DNA of 64,000 nucleotides from Anaerosporomusa subterranea. GTDB lineage: Bacteria > Bacillota > Negativicutes > Sporomusales > Acetonemataceae. The DNA is taken from NCBI RefSeq assembly GCF_001611555.1, contig NZ_LSGP01000020.1, positions 32,001 to 96,000 of the forward strand. Reading direction: 5' to 3'. A program made the translations under genes and the position numbers. Shown piece after piece: positions 51,175 through 60,733 of the stretch; position 1 is the first letter of the stretch; every line of letters starts with the position of its first letter. The notes beneath the pieces are model-generated. The model saw only the letters and a list, made by a program, of their open reading frames with translations, searched no databases and had not been told where the DNA came from.

Positions 51175-53010
51175 TCAAGCATTCGTCAGAAGAAAGCTCA
51201 CGCTAAAAGTTGTACCTTGGCAGCCAGTATCGACACTAATTTTCGCACCATGCCTTTCAGCAATTCTGTAGCATACTGGGAGTCCTAGTCCGGTTCCCTT
51301 TTCCTTTGTCGTCACAAATGGAATACCCAGTTTAGTCAATACATCTTGTGAAATACCGGTTCCAGTGTCCCTTACCGCCAGCACTATACGTTCGTTCTCC
51401 ATATAAGTCCTGATTGTTACCTCACCGCTATTTTCCATTGCTTCGAAGGCGTTGTTGGCAAGGTTCAAAATGAGTTGACGAATTTCCTTCTCATCAAATT
51501 CGCTATCTGGAATAGTTCCGTATTCGGCATACAGTTGATGACCCCTTCGGAATGCATCTGCCTGGAGCAGAGGAAACAGGGCAAGCACCACTTGGTTTAA
51601 ATTTCCAAGTTTCATCTTCACAGCTTTATTTTTGGCAAGCGATAAGAACTCAGTGATAATCGAGTTCGCCCGGTCCAATTCTTCGATCATAGTGTCGATT
51701 TGCCCTTGATAATTTGTAAACTCGCCTTTTCTTTGGAACATTTGCAAATAACCGCGTACGGTGGTCATGGGGTTGCGGATTTCATGACCGATACCGGCAG
51801 CCATTTGGCCCACGAGATTGATCCTATCCAGCTGGGCCAATTCGGCCTCTAGTTTCTGATTCTCTACTTCTGTTCTTCTTTGCTTAATTCGACTGGCAAT
51901 TAACCCTAGAATCAGCACCGCTTCCAGTAGTACGATAAAGATTCCGCTTACTATGTACCATCGGTACGACTCCCAGGCAGTACGCTGCCTAAATTCGATT
52001 TTGCTACCAACAGGCAGCCTAGCTTCATCGATTCCCCAGCGCTTCAGCTCCTTCCAATTAAAAGCATATTCAGCTGCCAGGGTTTTCTCCACGCGAGGAT
52101 AAGAATCTATGTGTCCATCAAGAGCGTCGTGTCCTACTTCAACAGCTTTCTGGGCCAATATCTTCCCGCTTGCCATATAGCCGCCGACTGCTCCCTCGTT
52201 TAAATAACGCAAATACGTACCATAAATCGGTACACGAGCTTCACGGTATATCCTCTGTAAAACCTCCGAAGCGATAAAGGCATTGCCAGACCAATCTCTC
52301 ATAAAAGAAAAATACAGAATGACCGAGTTGCCATCGATCGTTTTTATTGTTTCCAACATTTGAGGAACAGACAGTTGATTGATATAGATAAATTGCACTT
52401 GCCCTGCAAAAGATGCTGCTTCTTTGGAAAACTCCGCTAGTGTCTTTTTTTCACTTTCCGCGTTTCCGATCACAACATAGATCTTTTCTGTGCTCGGCTG
52501 TGCCTGTAGGATCAGATTCACGGCCTTTTTTCTATCATAGATCCCAATAACCGCTTTATAGTTTAGTGGCAAATTTGTGTTGATTACTCCTTCTGCCTCA
52601 TCCATAGTGAGGATAGCAGGCACGCCGGGAAAGATTCTTTCTCCGTATTGCACGATAAATTTTGCTGCAGGGTAACGGTATGTGATGACAAGATCAGGCT
52701 GATGCATGACATATTTCTCGCGTAAAAATTGCGTTAAGTTTCCCGTGTAAGCTGGGTTTGAAGAATATTTAGCCATCTCAAGATACTCATAGGATAATTC
52801 GACCTTGGCATTAACCAAATGTTCAAGACGGTTCATGAATGTCTCTTCAAATTGGCGATGGGACGGAAAGTCCTGACTCTGTGAGTAAAGGATCAAGACT
52901 TTTTTGGCCTGTTCAACTTTTTCAGCATACGAACATTGGATTGACGTTACTATTAACAGCAACAGCAAAAGAAATAGCCTGCAGATTCTTATGCTGTATA
53001 TCATCGGCAT
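51175..53010 (-). CDS. sensor histidine kinase with ABC-substrate-binding-like periplasmic sensor
   Basis: About 611 residues. An N-terminal signal/anchor (LFLLLLLLIVTSIQCSYA) precedes a long extracytoplasmic domain similar to the ABC_sub_bind family (VLILYSQSQDFPSHRQFEETFMNRLE, PDLVITYRYPAAKFIVQYGERIFPGVPAILTMDE), a second membrane helix near 360-380, a short coiled coil, a HisKA domain with GIGHEIRNPMTTVRGYLQMF, and an HATPase domain with NLANNAFEAMENSGEV, DTGTGI and GTGLGLPVCYRI. Start 53010 (GGGGTG site) preferred over ATG 53046, which lacks a site. No response regulator is adjacent, so it is an orphan kinase. Confidence 0.88.
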   Translation of the reverse strand: MPMIYSIRICRLFLLLLLLIVTSIQCSYAEKVEQAKKVLILYSQSQDFPSHRQFEETFMNRLEHLVNAKVELSYEYLEMAKYSSNPAYTGNLTQFLREKYVMHQPDLVITYRYPAAKFIVQYGERIFPGVPAILTMDEAEGVINTNLPLNYKAVIGIYDRKKAVNLILQAQPSTEKIYVVIGNAESEKKTLAEFSKEAASFAGQVQFIYINQLSVPQMLETIKTIDGNSVILYFSFMRDWSGNAFIASEVLQRIYREARVPIYGTYLRYLNEGAVGGYMASGKILAQKAVEVGHDALDGHIDSYPRVEKTLAAEYAFNWKELKRWGIDEARLPVGSKIEFRQRTAWESYRWYIVSGIFIVLLEAVLILGLIASRIKQRRTEVENQKLEAELAQLDRINLVGQMAAGIGHEIRNPMTTVRGYLQMFQRKGEFTNYQGQIDTMIEELDRANSIITEFLSLAKNKAVKMKLGNLNQVVLALFPLLQADAFRRGHQLYAEYGTIPDSEFDEKEIRQLILNLANNAFEAMENSGEVTIRTYMENERIVLAVRDTGTGISQDVLTKLGIPFVTTKEKGTGLGLPVCYRIAERHGAKISVDTGCQGTTFSVSFLLTNA

Positions 53011-53170
53011 GTTAACACCCCATTTTGTTAGACAAACATTATCCATGATCTGTCATTATTCGCTCCAGATATGGGGTATCCTGCCAATTAAAGCCAATAA
53101 TTGTGATTTATTTTGTTACATAATTCGACAACAAAGAAGAATTTTATTAAATATAAAAGCCACGCTGCAA

Positions 53171-53210
53171 TGAGACCCTGAAAGCGGCATATGCCGCTTT
53201 CGGGATCTCA
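53171..53210. repeat. 40-base palindrome in the kinase-DUF2935 divergent region
   Basis: Near-perfect inverted repeat with no loop, centred on GCGGCATATGCCGC, outer arms TGAGACCC / GGGATCTCA. It lies between divergent genes, so it is not an obvious terminator; it may be a protein-binding site or an old gene end. The rest of 53011-53292 shows no gene. Confidence 0.6.
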
Positions 53211-53292
53211 TTTACCTAAGATGTAGCCATAAGCTATTAATCAACATAACATATAGCAGAAGACTACTTTATCGTTAAAGGAAGGGATAGAT

Positions 53293-54117
53293 TTGGATAT
53301 TTTCTGCCATGAGGTGACTCCTTATGTCTGCCCAAATATGCACGAGATCTGCTTCTGGCTGCGAATCATGAAGGAACACTCCCTATTTATCAAGCTCGGC
53401 CTGCCATGTGACCAGGAAGAGCTCATTCAAGAGTCAGAAAGGTTTTACAAGCTGTTTGAAGACCTAGAGAGATCCAGCCGGGCGGTTAATTGCGACGCCA
53501 ACTTTCGACGCTTTATTGATGATGTAAAAATTGCAGTGACGCATATATTCACATTTAAGCGACATCTGCTCCATTGTTACGTTGAGTGCAAAATTGTTGG
53601 AACAACCAATTATCCGCTGCTTCTCGACCATATCTCACGCGAAGCAATGTACTTCCTGAAGATTTTAGGGAAAGTGCATGATGGTGAAATGCAATATCCT
53701 GTCGACTCCATTGTGAGCGAGAATGTTTTCTGGCTGAGAATTATGGCTGACCATGTTAAGTTTGTTCGCGGCTTGCTTGACCCTTCAGAACGAGAGTTAA
53801 TTGGGCAAGCAGACGCATTTAGCGACGAATTTGACCAACTTCAGCTGCACGCCCGCGACTTAGACAGTATGCTCTGGCACTTTAGGCCCAATAATGATCT
53901 TGCCCGCTTTGAGGATACGGTGGAGAAAGCTACTACCAGACTTCGAGACTTCAAGGCTGCAGCCAATGAACTGTTGGAACGCTGCGCTGCTTTAGCATTA
54001 TTCCCGCCACTACTGGCAGATCATGTTCGGCGTGAGGCAGATCATTTCCTTGAAATATTAGAACTCATCGAAGAGGATTTAGCCCAAATGCCAGCAAAGC
54101 TAGTCTGCTGTGACTAA
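53293..54117 (+). CDS. DUF2935 helical-bundle protein
   Basis: 274 residues consisting of two related halves, each beginning with (C/N).(F)WLRIM..H: MHEICFWLRIMKEHSLFIKLGL and ENVFWLRIMADHVKFVRGLLD, each containing paired H/E residues such as LLDHISREAMYFLKIL and LADHVRREADHFLEIL. This matches the DUF2935 family, predicted ferritin-like four-helix bundles that may bind metal. Start is TTG after GGAAGGG. Single gene; function unknown. Confidence 0.85.
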   Translation: MDIFCHEVTPYVCPNMHEICFWLRIMKEHSLFIKLGLPCDQEELIQESERFYKLFEDLERSSRAVNCDANFRRFIDDVKIAVTHIFTFKRHLLHCYVECKIVGTTNYPLLLDHISREAMYFLKILGKVHDGEMQYPVDSIVSENVFWLRIMADHVKFVRGLLDPSERELIGQADAFSDEFDQLQLHARDLDSMLWHFRPNNDLARFEDTVEKATTRLRDFKAAANELLERCAALALFPPLLADHVRREADHFLEILELIEEDLAQMPAKLVCCD

Positions 54118-54214
54118 CAATACATTAAGAGCGGGGGTAGTAGCCCTCGCTCTTTGTGTATTCACTCTGGCTATTACAGTATAACGAGGTTCGCCACTCC
54201 TTCAATTGGTTTCG

Positions 54215-54781
54215 TTAGTTACTTTCTTCGAGCTTAATCCAGCGGCTAGTAAAGGCCCAAGCGATAAGAATGCCAAAACACACCCCAACGGTAACCTGAA
54301 ACCCAGTGTGATCACCAACTTCAACCCGTGACCATGAAATTACAGCCGCGATCAGATTCCATAACCACCAGAATCGCGGAAAACAGCTTGTTAAAGCAAA
54401 TGCCATAACAAAGGCATGAGTTGCATGTCCGCTGGGAAAACCGCCGGGGAGATCCCCCGGCCGCAAAGCCCATTCGCCAAATGGGACAAGCTTAATCAGA
54501 TGAACACTAAACCAAACAAAGAAGTTCATCCACAATATCAGCTTAATCACGCTGCGCAATCGTTTTCTCCAAGCCCAGCCGATAATCAGTGCATTAGAAG
54601 TCAATAAGAAGACATCGTTACCAGTATAACTAAATCCTACTGCGATTGAGTATATCATGGGATTGCCGCTTGCATTAAAAAGCAAAACCACCAAAATTGT
54701 AGCCAGGCCAAACAGCGTAGCAGCAATAAGGGCAATGCGTAAATTCTTTTTATAGGCAGTCTTGGAGTCTACTTTTATCAT
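54215..54781 (-). CDS. PAP2-superfamily membrane phosphatase
   Basis: About 188 residues with five to six hydrophobic helices. PAP2 motifs: KLVPFGEWALRP (motif 1, K-x6-RP-like), PSGHATH (motif 2, phospho-acceptor site) and SRVEVGDHTGFQ (motif 3, SR-x5-H), where the usual Asp three residues after the His is replaced by Gln. Start 54781 with GGAGTGAT is preferred; a longer frame reaches TTG 54835 without a well-spaced site. Likely a lipid-phosphate or undecaprenyl-pyrophosphate phosphatase. Confidence 0.8.
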   Translation of the reverse strand: MIKVDSKTAYKKNLRIALIAATLFGLATILVVLLFNASGNPMIYSIAVGFSYTGNDVFLLTSNALIIGWAWRKRLRSVIKLILWMNFFVWFSVHLIKLVPFGEWALRPGDLPGGFPSGHATHAFVMAFALTSCFPRFWWLWNLIAAVISWSRVEVGDHTGFQVTVGVCFGILIAWAFTSRWIKLEESN

Positions 54782-55059
54782 AGTATCACTCCAGGAAACA
54801 TTTGCCGATTCTTCATCATTATCCTCCGCGCTCAATCCTTATACCTACCGTAGACAGGCCGATTATCCAATAGCTATGTATAGTCTAGCTTAGTATAAAC
54901 GGAAATCGGCGAAGCAAAACGCAGACACTCCTTTTTCCAGAACAGGCCTCTCGAAGAACTGATTACTTTAGCAAGTATGATACATTCGCTAGCTACAACA
55001 GAAAACGAGACTTTATTCATGACTCCAATCATTTCCAATCATAAACTCTAATCGCAAAT

Positions 55060-55104
55060 ACACTATATATTGATCATATATTGTCGAATTGTACAATATA
55101 TGGT
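55060..55104 (+). promoter_or_regulatory. pair of NrdR-box-like sites upstream of nrdD
   Basis: ACACTATATATTG at 55060-55072 and ACAATATATGGT at 55093-55104 resemble the NrdR box ACACWATATATWGTGT; their starts are 33 bases apart, about three helical turns, as in known NrdR operators. The region 54782-55174 otherwise contains no gene. Confidence 0.7.
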
Positions 55105-55174
55105 AAGATATTGGTATTCGTACTTATTGATGTGAGGGAGGAAAGGGCCGTAAGCGAAAAACTGTCTCGGCCTG

Positions 55175-57538
55175 ATGGTTATGATTACAACAATAGTAAA
55201 AAGAGATGGACGTGAGGTCCCCTTCAATCTGGAAAAGATCAGCAATGCCATTTATAAAGCGCTGCAGGCGGCCGGAAGCGGTGACGAAAAACTGGCGCTT
55301 GAACTTGCGGCCAGGGTCACGAAGCAGGCCAGTCAAGAAAGCTATTCCAAAAGTGCTTCGCCTACGGTTGAGGATATTCAGGATATCGTTGAAAGCGTTC
55401 TAATCGACGCCGATTTGTCGAAAGCTGCCAAAGCATACATACTCTATCGCGCAGAGCGTACCAGAGCCCGCGAAATGAACACACGACTAATGAGAACCTA
55501 TGAAGAGATTACCCATCAGGATTCAAAGGAAAGCAATCTAAAACGGGATAATGCCAATATTGACGGTGATACCGCCATGGGTTCTATGTTAAAATACGGC
55601 TCCGAGGGCGCCAAGATCTATAATGAGATGTATATACTCAAGCCGGAGCATGCGAAAGCCCACCGCGACGGCGACATACATATTCACGATTTTGATTTTT
55701 ATACTCTGACTACGACCTGCTGTCAAATTGACATTCAAACGTTGTTTAACGGCGGTTTCTCCACCGGACATGGCTTTTTGCGCGAACCCAATGATATTGC
55801 CAGCTATTCGGCTCTTGCCTGCATCGCCATCCAGTCGAATCAAAACGATCAGCATGGAGGCCAGAGTATTCCCAATTTCGATTATGGCCTGGCAGATGGT
55901 GTACGAAAAACCTATGCTAGAAAGTATAAGGAAAATCTAATTCGGACGCTGGAGTTTTCACTTGATAAAAAAGACGGCATAGCAGGATCAGTTAATGAAG
56001 TGGCGAAAGATATTGCCACTCGTCTCCGTCTGGCGCCAGATGTAGCGAATAAAAATGGTTATGCTGCTGAGGAATATCGTCTCTTGTCTGGCATCATTGA
56101 CCCTTTACTGCTTAAAAGGGCACAAGCCTTTTCCCAGGAACGCGCACTGGAGGAAACAGACAGAGCTACCTATCAGGCAATGGAAGCGCTGATTCATAAT
56201 TTAAATACAATGCATAGCCGCGCCGGTGCGCAGGTGCCGTTCAGCTCAATTAATTATGGTACTGACACTTCTCCCGAAGGCCGGCTGGTAATAAAGAACA
56301 TTATGCTCGCGACAGAATCCGGCCTTGGCTATGGTGAAACGCCGATCTTTCCTATCCAGATATTCAAAATCAAAGAAGGGGTTAACTATAACCCTGGCGA
56401 GCCAAATTACGACCTGTTTAAACTCGCCTGCCGCGTCAGCGCCAAACGCCTTTTCCCGAACTTTTCGTTTATCGATGCACCCTTCAATTTGCAGTATTAT
56501 AAAGAAGGTCATCCTGAAACTGAGATTGCCTATATGGGTTGCCGCACCCGTGTCATCGGCAATATCAACGACCCATCGCGCGAAACCGTATACAGCCGCG
56601 GCAACCTTAGCTTCACTTCGATCAACTTGCCGCGGCTCGGAATTTTGAGCGCCGGCAGCGTTCCAAAGTTTTATGCAGAGCTTGACCATTTAATTAATCT
56701 GTGTATCGATCAATTGCTCGACCGGTTTGAAATCCAGTGCAGAAAAAAGGTACGCAATTTCCCGTTCCTTATGGGCGACGGAGTGTGGCTAGACTCGGAA
56801 AAGTTGGGACCGGACGACGAAATCCGCGAAGTGCTCAAACATGGCACTCTGACTGTCGGTTTTATCGGCCTCGCTGAATGTCTCAAAACACTAATTGGCG
56901 AGCACCATGGTGAATCAAAGCATGCCCAAACGCTCGGCCTGGAAATAGTCAGCTATATGCGTAGGAGAATGGACGAAGCGGCAGCAAAATACAGACTGAA
57001 TTTTTCACTGATCGCAACGCCGGCAGAGGGCCTTTCTGGCCGGTTCGTCGAGATCGACAGAAAACGATTCGGCAGTATTCCAGGTGTAACTGACCGTGAA
57101 TACTATACAAATTCTTTCCATATCCCGGTCTATTATCCGATCAGCACCTATGACAAAATTCGCCTGGAGGCAGCATACCATCCGTTGACTAATGGCGGAC
57201 ATATCACCTACATCGAGCTTGATGGCGATCCAACCAAGAATCTCGAGGCATTTGAATCGGTGATACGCAGCATGAAAGAGCAAGGGGTGGGCTATGGCTC
57301 AATCAATCATCCTGTCGACCGCGATCCGCTTTGCGGCTATAACGGAATTATCAACGACACCTGCCCGAAATGCGGACGCAGAGAATCGGGCGGACGGTCA
57401 TTTGAACGAATTCGCCGGATAACCGGCTATCTTGTCGGCACACTTGATCGATTTAACAACGCCAAGCGTGCTGAGGTCGAAGACAGAGTTAAGCATCTTA
57501 ACGTCGAGCAAAGCAGCAGGGAGCTGGAAACACTTTGA
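55175..57538 (+). CDS. nrdD: anaerobic ribonucleoside-triphosphate reductase
   Basis: 787 residues: an ATP-cone (about 1-100, IVKRDGREVPFNLEKISNAIYKAL) and the NrdD catalytic domain with DGDIHIHDFDFYTLTTTCCQID, GGQSIPNFDYGLADG and MGCRTRVIGN; the C-terminus has a zinc site (LCGYNG, CPKCGRRES) and the glycyl-radical segment RITGYLVG. Makes dNTPs without oxygen and is activated by NrdG, whose gene overlaps its stop. ATG 55175 and 55181 are both possible; neither has a strong site close by. A GAGGGAGGAAAGG site lies about 25-35 bases upstream, separated by a GGGCCG/CGGCCT hairpin. Confidence 0.93.
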   Translation: MVMITTIVKRDGREVPFNLEKISNAIYKALQAAGSGDEKLALELAARVTKQASQESYSKSASPTVEDIQDIVESVLIDADLSKAAKAYILYRAERTRAREMNTRLMRTYEEITHQDSKESNLKRDNANIDGDTAMGSMLKYGSEGAKIYNEMYILKPEHAKAHRDGDIHIHDFDFYTLTTTCCQIDIQTLFNGGFSTGHGFLREPNDIASYSALACIAIQSNQNDQHGGQSIPNFDYGLADGVRKTYARKYKENLIRTLEFSLDKKDGIAGSVNEVAKDIATRLRLAPDVANKNGYAAEEYRLLSGIIDPLLLKRAQAFSQERALEETDRATYQAMEALIHNLNTMHSRAGAQVPFSSINYGTDTSPEGRLVIKNIMLATESGLGYGETPIFPIQIFKIKEGVNYNPGEPNYDLFKLACRVSAKRLFPNFSFIDAPFNLQYYKEGHPETEIAYMGCRTRVIGNINDPSRETVYSRGNLSFTSINLPRLGILSAGSVPKFYAELDHLINLCIDQLLDRFEIQCRKKVRNFPFLMGDGVWLDSEKLGPDDEIREVLKHGTLTVGFIGLAECLKTLIGEHHGESKHAQTLGLEIVSYMRRRMDEAAAKYRLNFSLIATPAEGLSGRFVEIDRKRFGSIPGVTDREYYTNSFHIPVYYPISTYDKIRLEAAYHPLTNGGHITYIELDGDPTKNLEAFESVIRSMKEQGVGYGSINHPVDRDPLCGYNGIINDTCPKCGRRESGGRSFERIRRITGYLVGTLDRFNNAKRAEVEDRVKHLNVEQSSRELETL

Positions 57539-58041
57539 GCATGCTCAAACTTGCCGGCATTGTCCGTGAATCGATTGTAGACGGGCCCGGGATACGGTTT
57601 GTCGTCTTCTCGCAGGGTTGCCCGCATCGCTGCTCCGGTTGCCACAATGCACATACCTGGCCTTTTGAGGGCGGTTTTACGGCGACAACCGAGCAAATCA
57701 TCGGAGAGATGCACAAAAATCCATTGCTAACAGGCATTACTCTGAGCGGAGGTGAACCTTTCTGCCAGAGTGCTGCCATGGCAGAATTGGCGAAAGCCGT
57801 TCATAGCAAGGGACTTAACGTCATTACCTACACAGGCTTTACTTTCGAAAAGCTACTGGAAAAGAAGCGCTCAGAGCCGGATGTGCAGGTATTACTTGGT
57901 CAGACAGATATTCTGATTGACGGCCCTTTTATCAAGGAAAACCAAAGCTACGAACTCAATTTTACCGGCTCGGCCAATCAACGAGTCATTGATGTACAAG
58001 CATCACTGAAAAAAAATGCTGCTGTTCTTATTGCCATTTAA
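57535..58041 (+). CDS. nrdG: anaerobic ribonucleotide reductase activating protein
   Basis: 168 residues, radical SAM enzyme that generates the glycyl radical of NrdD. Motif GCPHRCSGCHN (CxxxCxxC cluster), preceded by ESIVDGPGIRFVVFSQ and followed by ITLSGGEPFCQ, typical of NrdG. A TTG at 57535 overlaps the nrdD stop; ATG 57541 is an alternative. Ended by a hairpin at 58045. Confidence 0.93.
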   Translation: MSMLKLAGIVRESIVDGPGIRFVVFSQGCPHRCSGCHNAHTWPFEGGFTATTEQIIGEMHKNPLLTGITLSGGEPFCQSAAMAELAKAVHSKGLNVITYTGFTFEKLLEKKRSEPDVQVLLGQTDILIDGPFIKENQSYELNFTGSANQRVIDVQASLKKNAAVLIAI

Positions 58042-58044
58042 GTG

Positions 58045-58073
58045 AGAATGCCCTCCACAACGGAGGGCATTCT
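58045..58073 (+). terminator. terminator of nrdDG
   Basis: Stem AGAATGCCCTCC / GGAGGGCATTCT with a five-base loop and a T-rich tail, four bases after nrdG stop. It lies ahead of the end of the convergent kimA gene. Confidence 0.9.
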
Positions 58074-58172
58074 TCTTTATATCGCTGCGATAGATAATGG
58101 CACTACTACATGATTCAAAAGTAATCCTTTATCGGGGACTCACTACAGATATTGCTATCGGACACAATTTGA

Positions 58173-60008
58173 TTACTTCTTCAAGTGAAACGGAATCGTG
58201 GCGACTACCACGTTTTCGCGAAAGATGAGCAGAGTTCGCAATATCCAGCCTGTCTGGTTATGAAGCAGTCTGTGCCAGCCCTTCCTTGTCTCAAACTCCG
58301 GGATCAGGACCGTAATAAAGTCTTCTGGATCCTTATTTGCCTGCAGTTCATCAATATAATCAATGAGAGGCTGAATTACCAAACGATAGGGAGAATTCAC
58401 AGTCACTAGCCGTACATGCGGATTCCAATCAGCCCACTTCTGCGCCACTTTCCTCCCGGTTTCTGCGTCAGTCGAAATGTGTAGTGCTATGATCTCCGTC
58501 CCGATCGTCCTGGCATATTTCATCGTTTCCATAACAACCCGCGTCGGACTCGCCACCGGAACGACAACGATATTCTTGATCGGCTTATGATCTGCCGGTT
58601 GCTCATCTAACGGCAAGTGAAGCTGTTCTGCCATATCGCGGTAGTGGCGGCGAATCGCTCGGAAAACAACGATCATCGCCGGGATGAACACCAGTACAAT
58701 CCAAGCTCCGTAAAAGAACTTGGTCACGGCAATAATTATAACCACCAGACCAGTAATGACGGCGCCAACTCCGTTAATGATAGCGTGAGACACCCATTTC
58801 TCAGGCCGCTCGCGATTCCACTTGACGACAAGACTAGTTTGGGCAATGGTGAAAGAGAGAAAGACCCCAATGGCGTAAAGAGAAATAAGCTGTTCAACAT
58901 TGCCCTTGAATCCGGCAATCAGAATCCCGGCTATTATACTAAGCAGAAAAATTCCGTTTGAAAAGCTCAATCGTTCGCCGCGAGCTCCAAGATAGCGCGG
59001 CATGTACCCGTCTCTGGCCATAATTGAGAGAAGTGGCGGCAGTCCGTTATATGACGTATTTGCAGCCAAATAAAGGACCAGCATAGTCGTAATTTGAATG
59101 TAAAAATAGAGCCAGCCCCGACCTACTGCTGATTCCACGACCTGGGACAGAACTGTAACATTAGCGGCAGGTACAATGTGGTAGTGCAAAATGAGAAAAG
59201 ATATTCCTGCCAGCATGACGGCCAACATACCTGACATCCAATAGGTCGTCTTAATAGCGTTTTCGACTTCAGGTTTTTTGAACATCGGCACCCCGTTCGA
59301 AATCGCCTCTACGCCGGTCATTGAACTGCAGCCGTTGGAAAATGCACGTAGAATGAGGACAAGAACCATCCAATCAAACTGCTGTTTGACCATAGATTCC
59401 GACGGAATCAGTGGTCCTCCTTGGGTAAGCGCCTGGTACAATCCAGAGCCAATCAAGGCCAGCATACCAAAAATAAACAAATAGGTTGGTGCTACGAAGA
59501 CGTTAGAGGATTCCCTAACTCCGCGCAGGTTTATTAGCATTAATATGCCGAACAGGACGAGTAGGTCAATCGTTACTTCGTAACCCAACAAGGCTGGAAA
59601 AGCCGACACAATTGCCTCAGTGCCGGAAGAAATGCTGACTGCGACAGTCAATGTGTAGTCAGCAAACAGCGCAGCTCCAGCAACTAAAGCTGGCGTCTCG
59701 CCTAAGTAATGCATAGCAATGGAATATGACCCGCCGCCTCCTGGGTTGGCTCTAGCAACCTGGGCGTAGGAAATGGTTACGAGGAGCAGCAACGCAATAA
59801 CAGCGATTGCGGCATACGAGAAGTATCCATACATTAAAAGACCAGGCACCGCAAGCGTCAACGCAATTTGCTCAGGACCATAGCCGACAGATGAAAGAGC
59901 GTCTGAGGAAAAAATCGGCAGCGCTTTCCATTTTGGCAGTCTTTCTCCCGCCTCTTCTTGATTGTGGAGAGGCCTGCCAATCAGTAGGCGTCTCAATGAT
60001 CGTAACAT
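58173..60008 (-). CDS. kimA: KimA-type high-affinity potassium transporter (APC family)
   Basis: 611 residues, like Bacillus KimA (formerly YdaO): about 12 helices followed by a cytoplasmic UspA-like domain (NIVVVPVASPTRVVMETMKYARTIG...). The N-terminal signature SSDALSSVGYGPEQI contains the Asp36 and Tyr43 equivalents of KimA, and VSISSGTEAIVSAFP matches its K+-site helix. Located 35 bases after kdpE in a kdpD-kdpE-kimA unit, replacing the usual kdpFABC pump. Likely imports K+ with protons at low K+. Confidence 0.88.
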   Translation of the reverse strand: MLRSLRRLLIGRPLHNQEEAGERLPKWKALPIFSSDALSSVGYGPEQIALTLAVPGLLMYGYFSYAAIAVIALLLLVTISYAQVARANPGGGGSYSIAMHYLGETPALVAGAALFADYTLTVAVSISSGTEAIVSAFPALLGYEVTIDLLVLFGILMLINLRGVRESSNVFVAPTYLFIFGMLALIGSGLYQALTQGGPLIPSESMVKQQFDWMVLVLILRAFSNGCSSMTGVEAISNGVPMFKKPEVENAIKTTYWMSGMLAVMLAGISFLILHYHIVPAANVTVLSQVVESAVGRGWLYFYIQITTMLVLYLAANTSYNGLPPLLSIMARDGYMPRYLGARGERLSFSNGIFLLSIIAGILIAGFKGNVEQLISLYAIGVFLSFTIAQTSLVVKWNRERPEKWVSHAIINGVGAVITGLVVIIIAVTKFFYGAWIVLVFIPAMIVVFRAIRRHYRDMAEQLHLPLDEQPADHKPIKNIVVVPVASPTRVVMETMKYARTIGTEIIALHISTDAETGRKVAQKWADWNPHVRLVTVNSPYRLVIQPLIDYIDELQANKDPEDFITVLIPEFETRKGWHRLLHNQTGWILRTLLIFRENVVVATIPFHLKK

Positions 60009-60043
60009 ATTAGGTCAAAACCACCTTTACTTGTTCAGATAAA

Positions 60044-60733
60044 TTATTGGCATAACAAACGATAGCCAACGCCAGATTCAGTGACAATGTACCGGGGCTG
60101 AGTCGGATCAGGCTCAATCTTTCGCCGAAGCTGACCAATGTAGACTCTGATATAATGCGTGTCTTCAGAGTAGGCATTGCCCCATATTGCCTTTAGTAAT
60201 TGTTGATGGGTCATTACCCGGCCAGCATTTTGCGCCAAGATTTTCACCAACTCGTACTCTGTTGGAGTTAGTTTGATTTCTCGTTCTCCAACCAGGACAC
60301 GGCGCTGAACGAAATCGACAGAGAGATCACCGCATTGCACGATAGGTTCACTGTCAGCTCGGCTTGATCGACGAAGACAAACCCGCATCCGGGCGAGTAA
60401 TTCACCTATTCCGAAGGGCTTAGTGAGATAATCATCAGCACCGGCGTCAAGTGCTTCGATCTTTTCCGCTTCCTGATCTCGAGCAGTAAGAATAATAATT
60501 GGCGTTTTTGCCCATTCCCGGATTTCTTTGATGGCCTTTTTACCGTCGAAATCTGGCAGTCCTAAATCTAAAATAATTATATCAGGATGAAAAAAAGCAG
60601 CGCGGGTAATGCCGTCCTGAGCGCAAGCGGCCTCATCGAGCAAATAACCATGCGCGCCAAGTGAAACCTTTAGCAGCTTGCGGATCGGTGGGTCATCATC
60701 AATAATCAGAACTTTGTAGCCACTAGCACTCAT
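60044..60733 (-). CDS. kdpE: KdpE-type response regulator
   Basis: 229 residues, OmpR/PhoB class: receiver domain with DDDPP, phosphorylatable Asp in DIIILDLGLPDFDG, and switch/Lys region DDYLTKPFGIGEL; DNA-binding winged helix from about 130 (KLTPTEYELVKILAQNAGRVMTHQQLLKAIWG). Overlaps kdpD by four bases (ATGA). With KdpD it regulates potassium uptake, here presumably the adjacent kimA and possibly unlinked kdpFABC. Confidence 0.93.
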   Translation of the reverse strand: MSASGYKVLIIDDDPPIRKLLKVSLGAHGYLLDEAACAQDGITRAAFFHPDIIILDLGLPDFDGKKAIKEIREWAKTPIIILTARDQEAEKIEALDAGADDYLTKPFGIGELLARMRVCLRRSSRADSEPIVQCGDLSVDFVQRRVLVGEREIKLTPTEYELVKILAQNAGRVMTHQQLLKAIWGNAYSEDTHYIRVYIGQLRRKIEPDPTQPRYIVTESGVGYRLLCQ

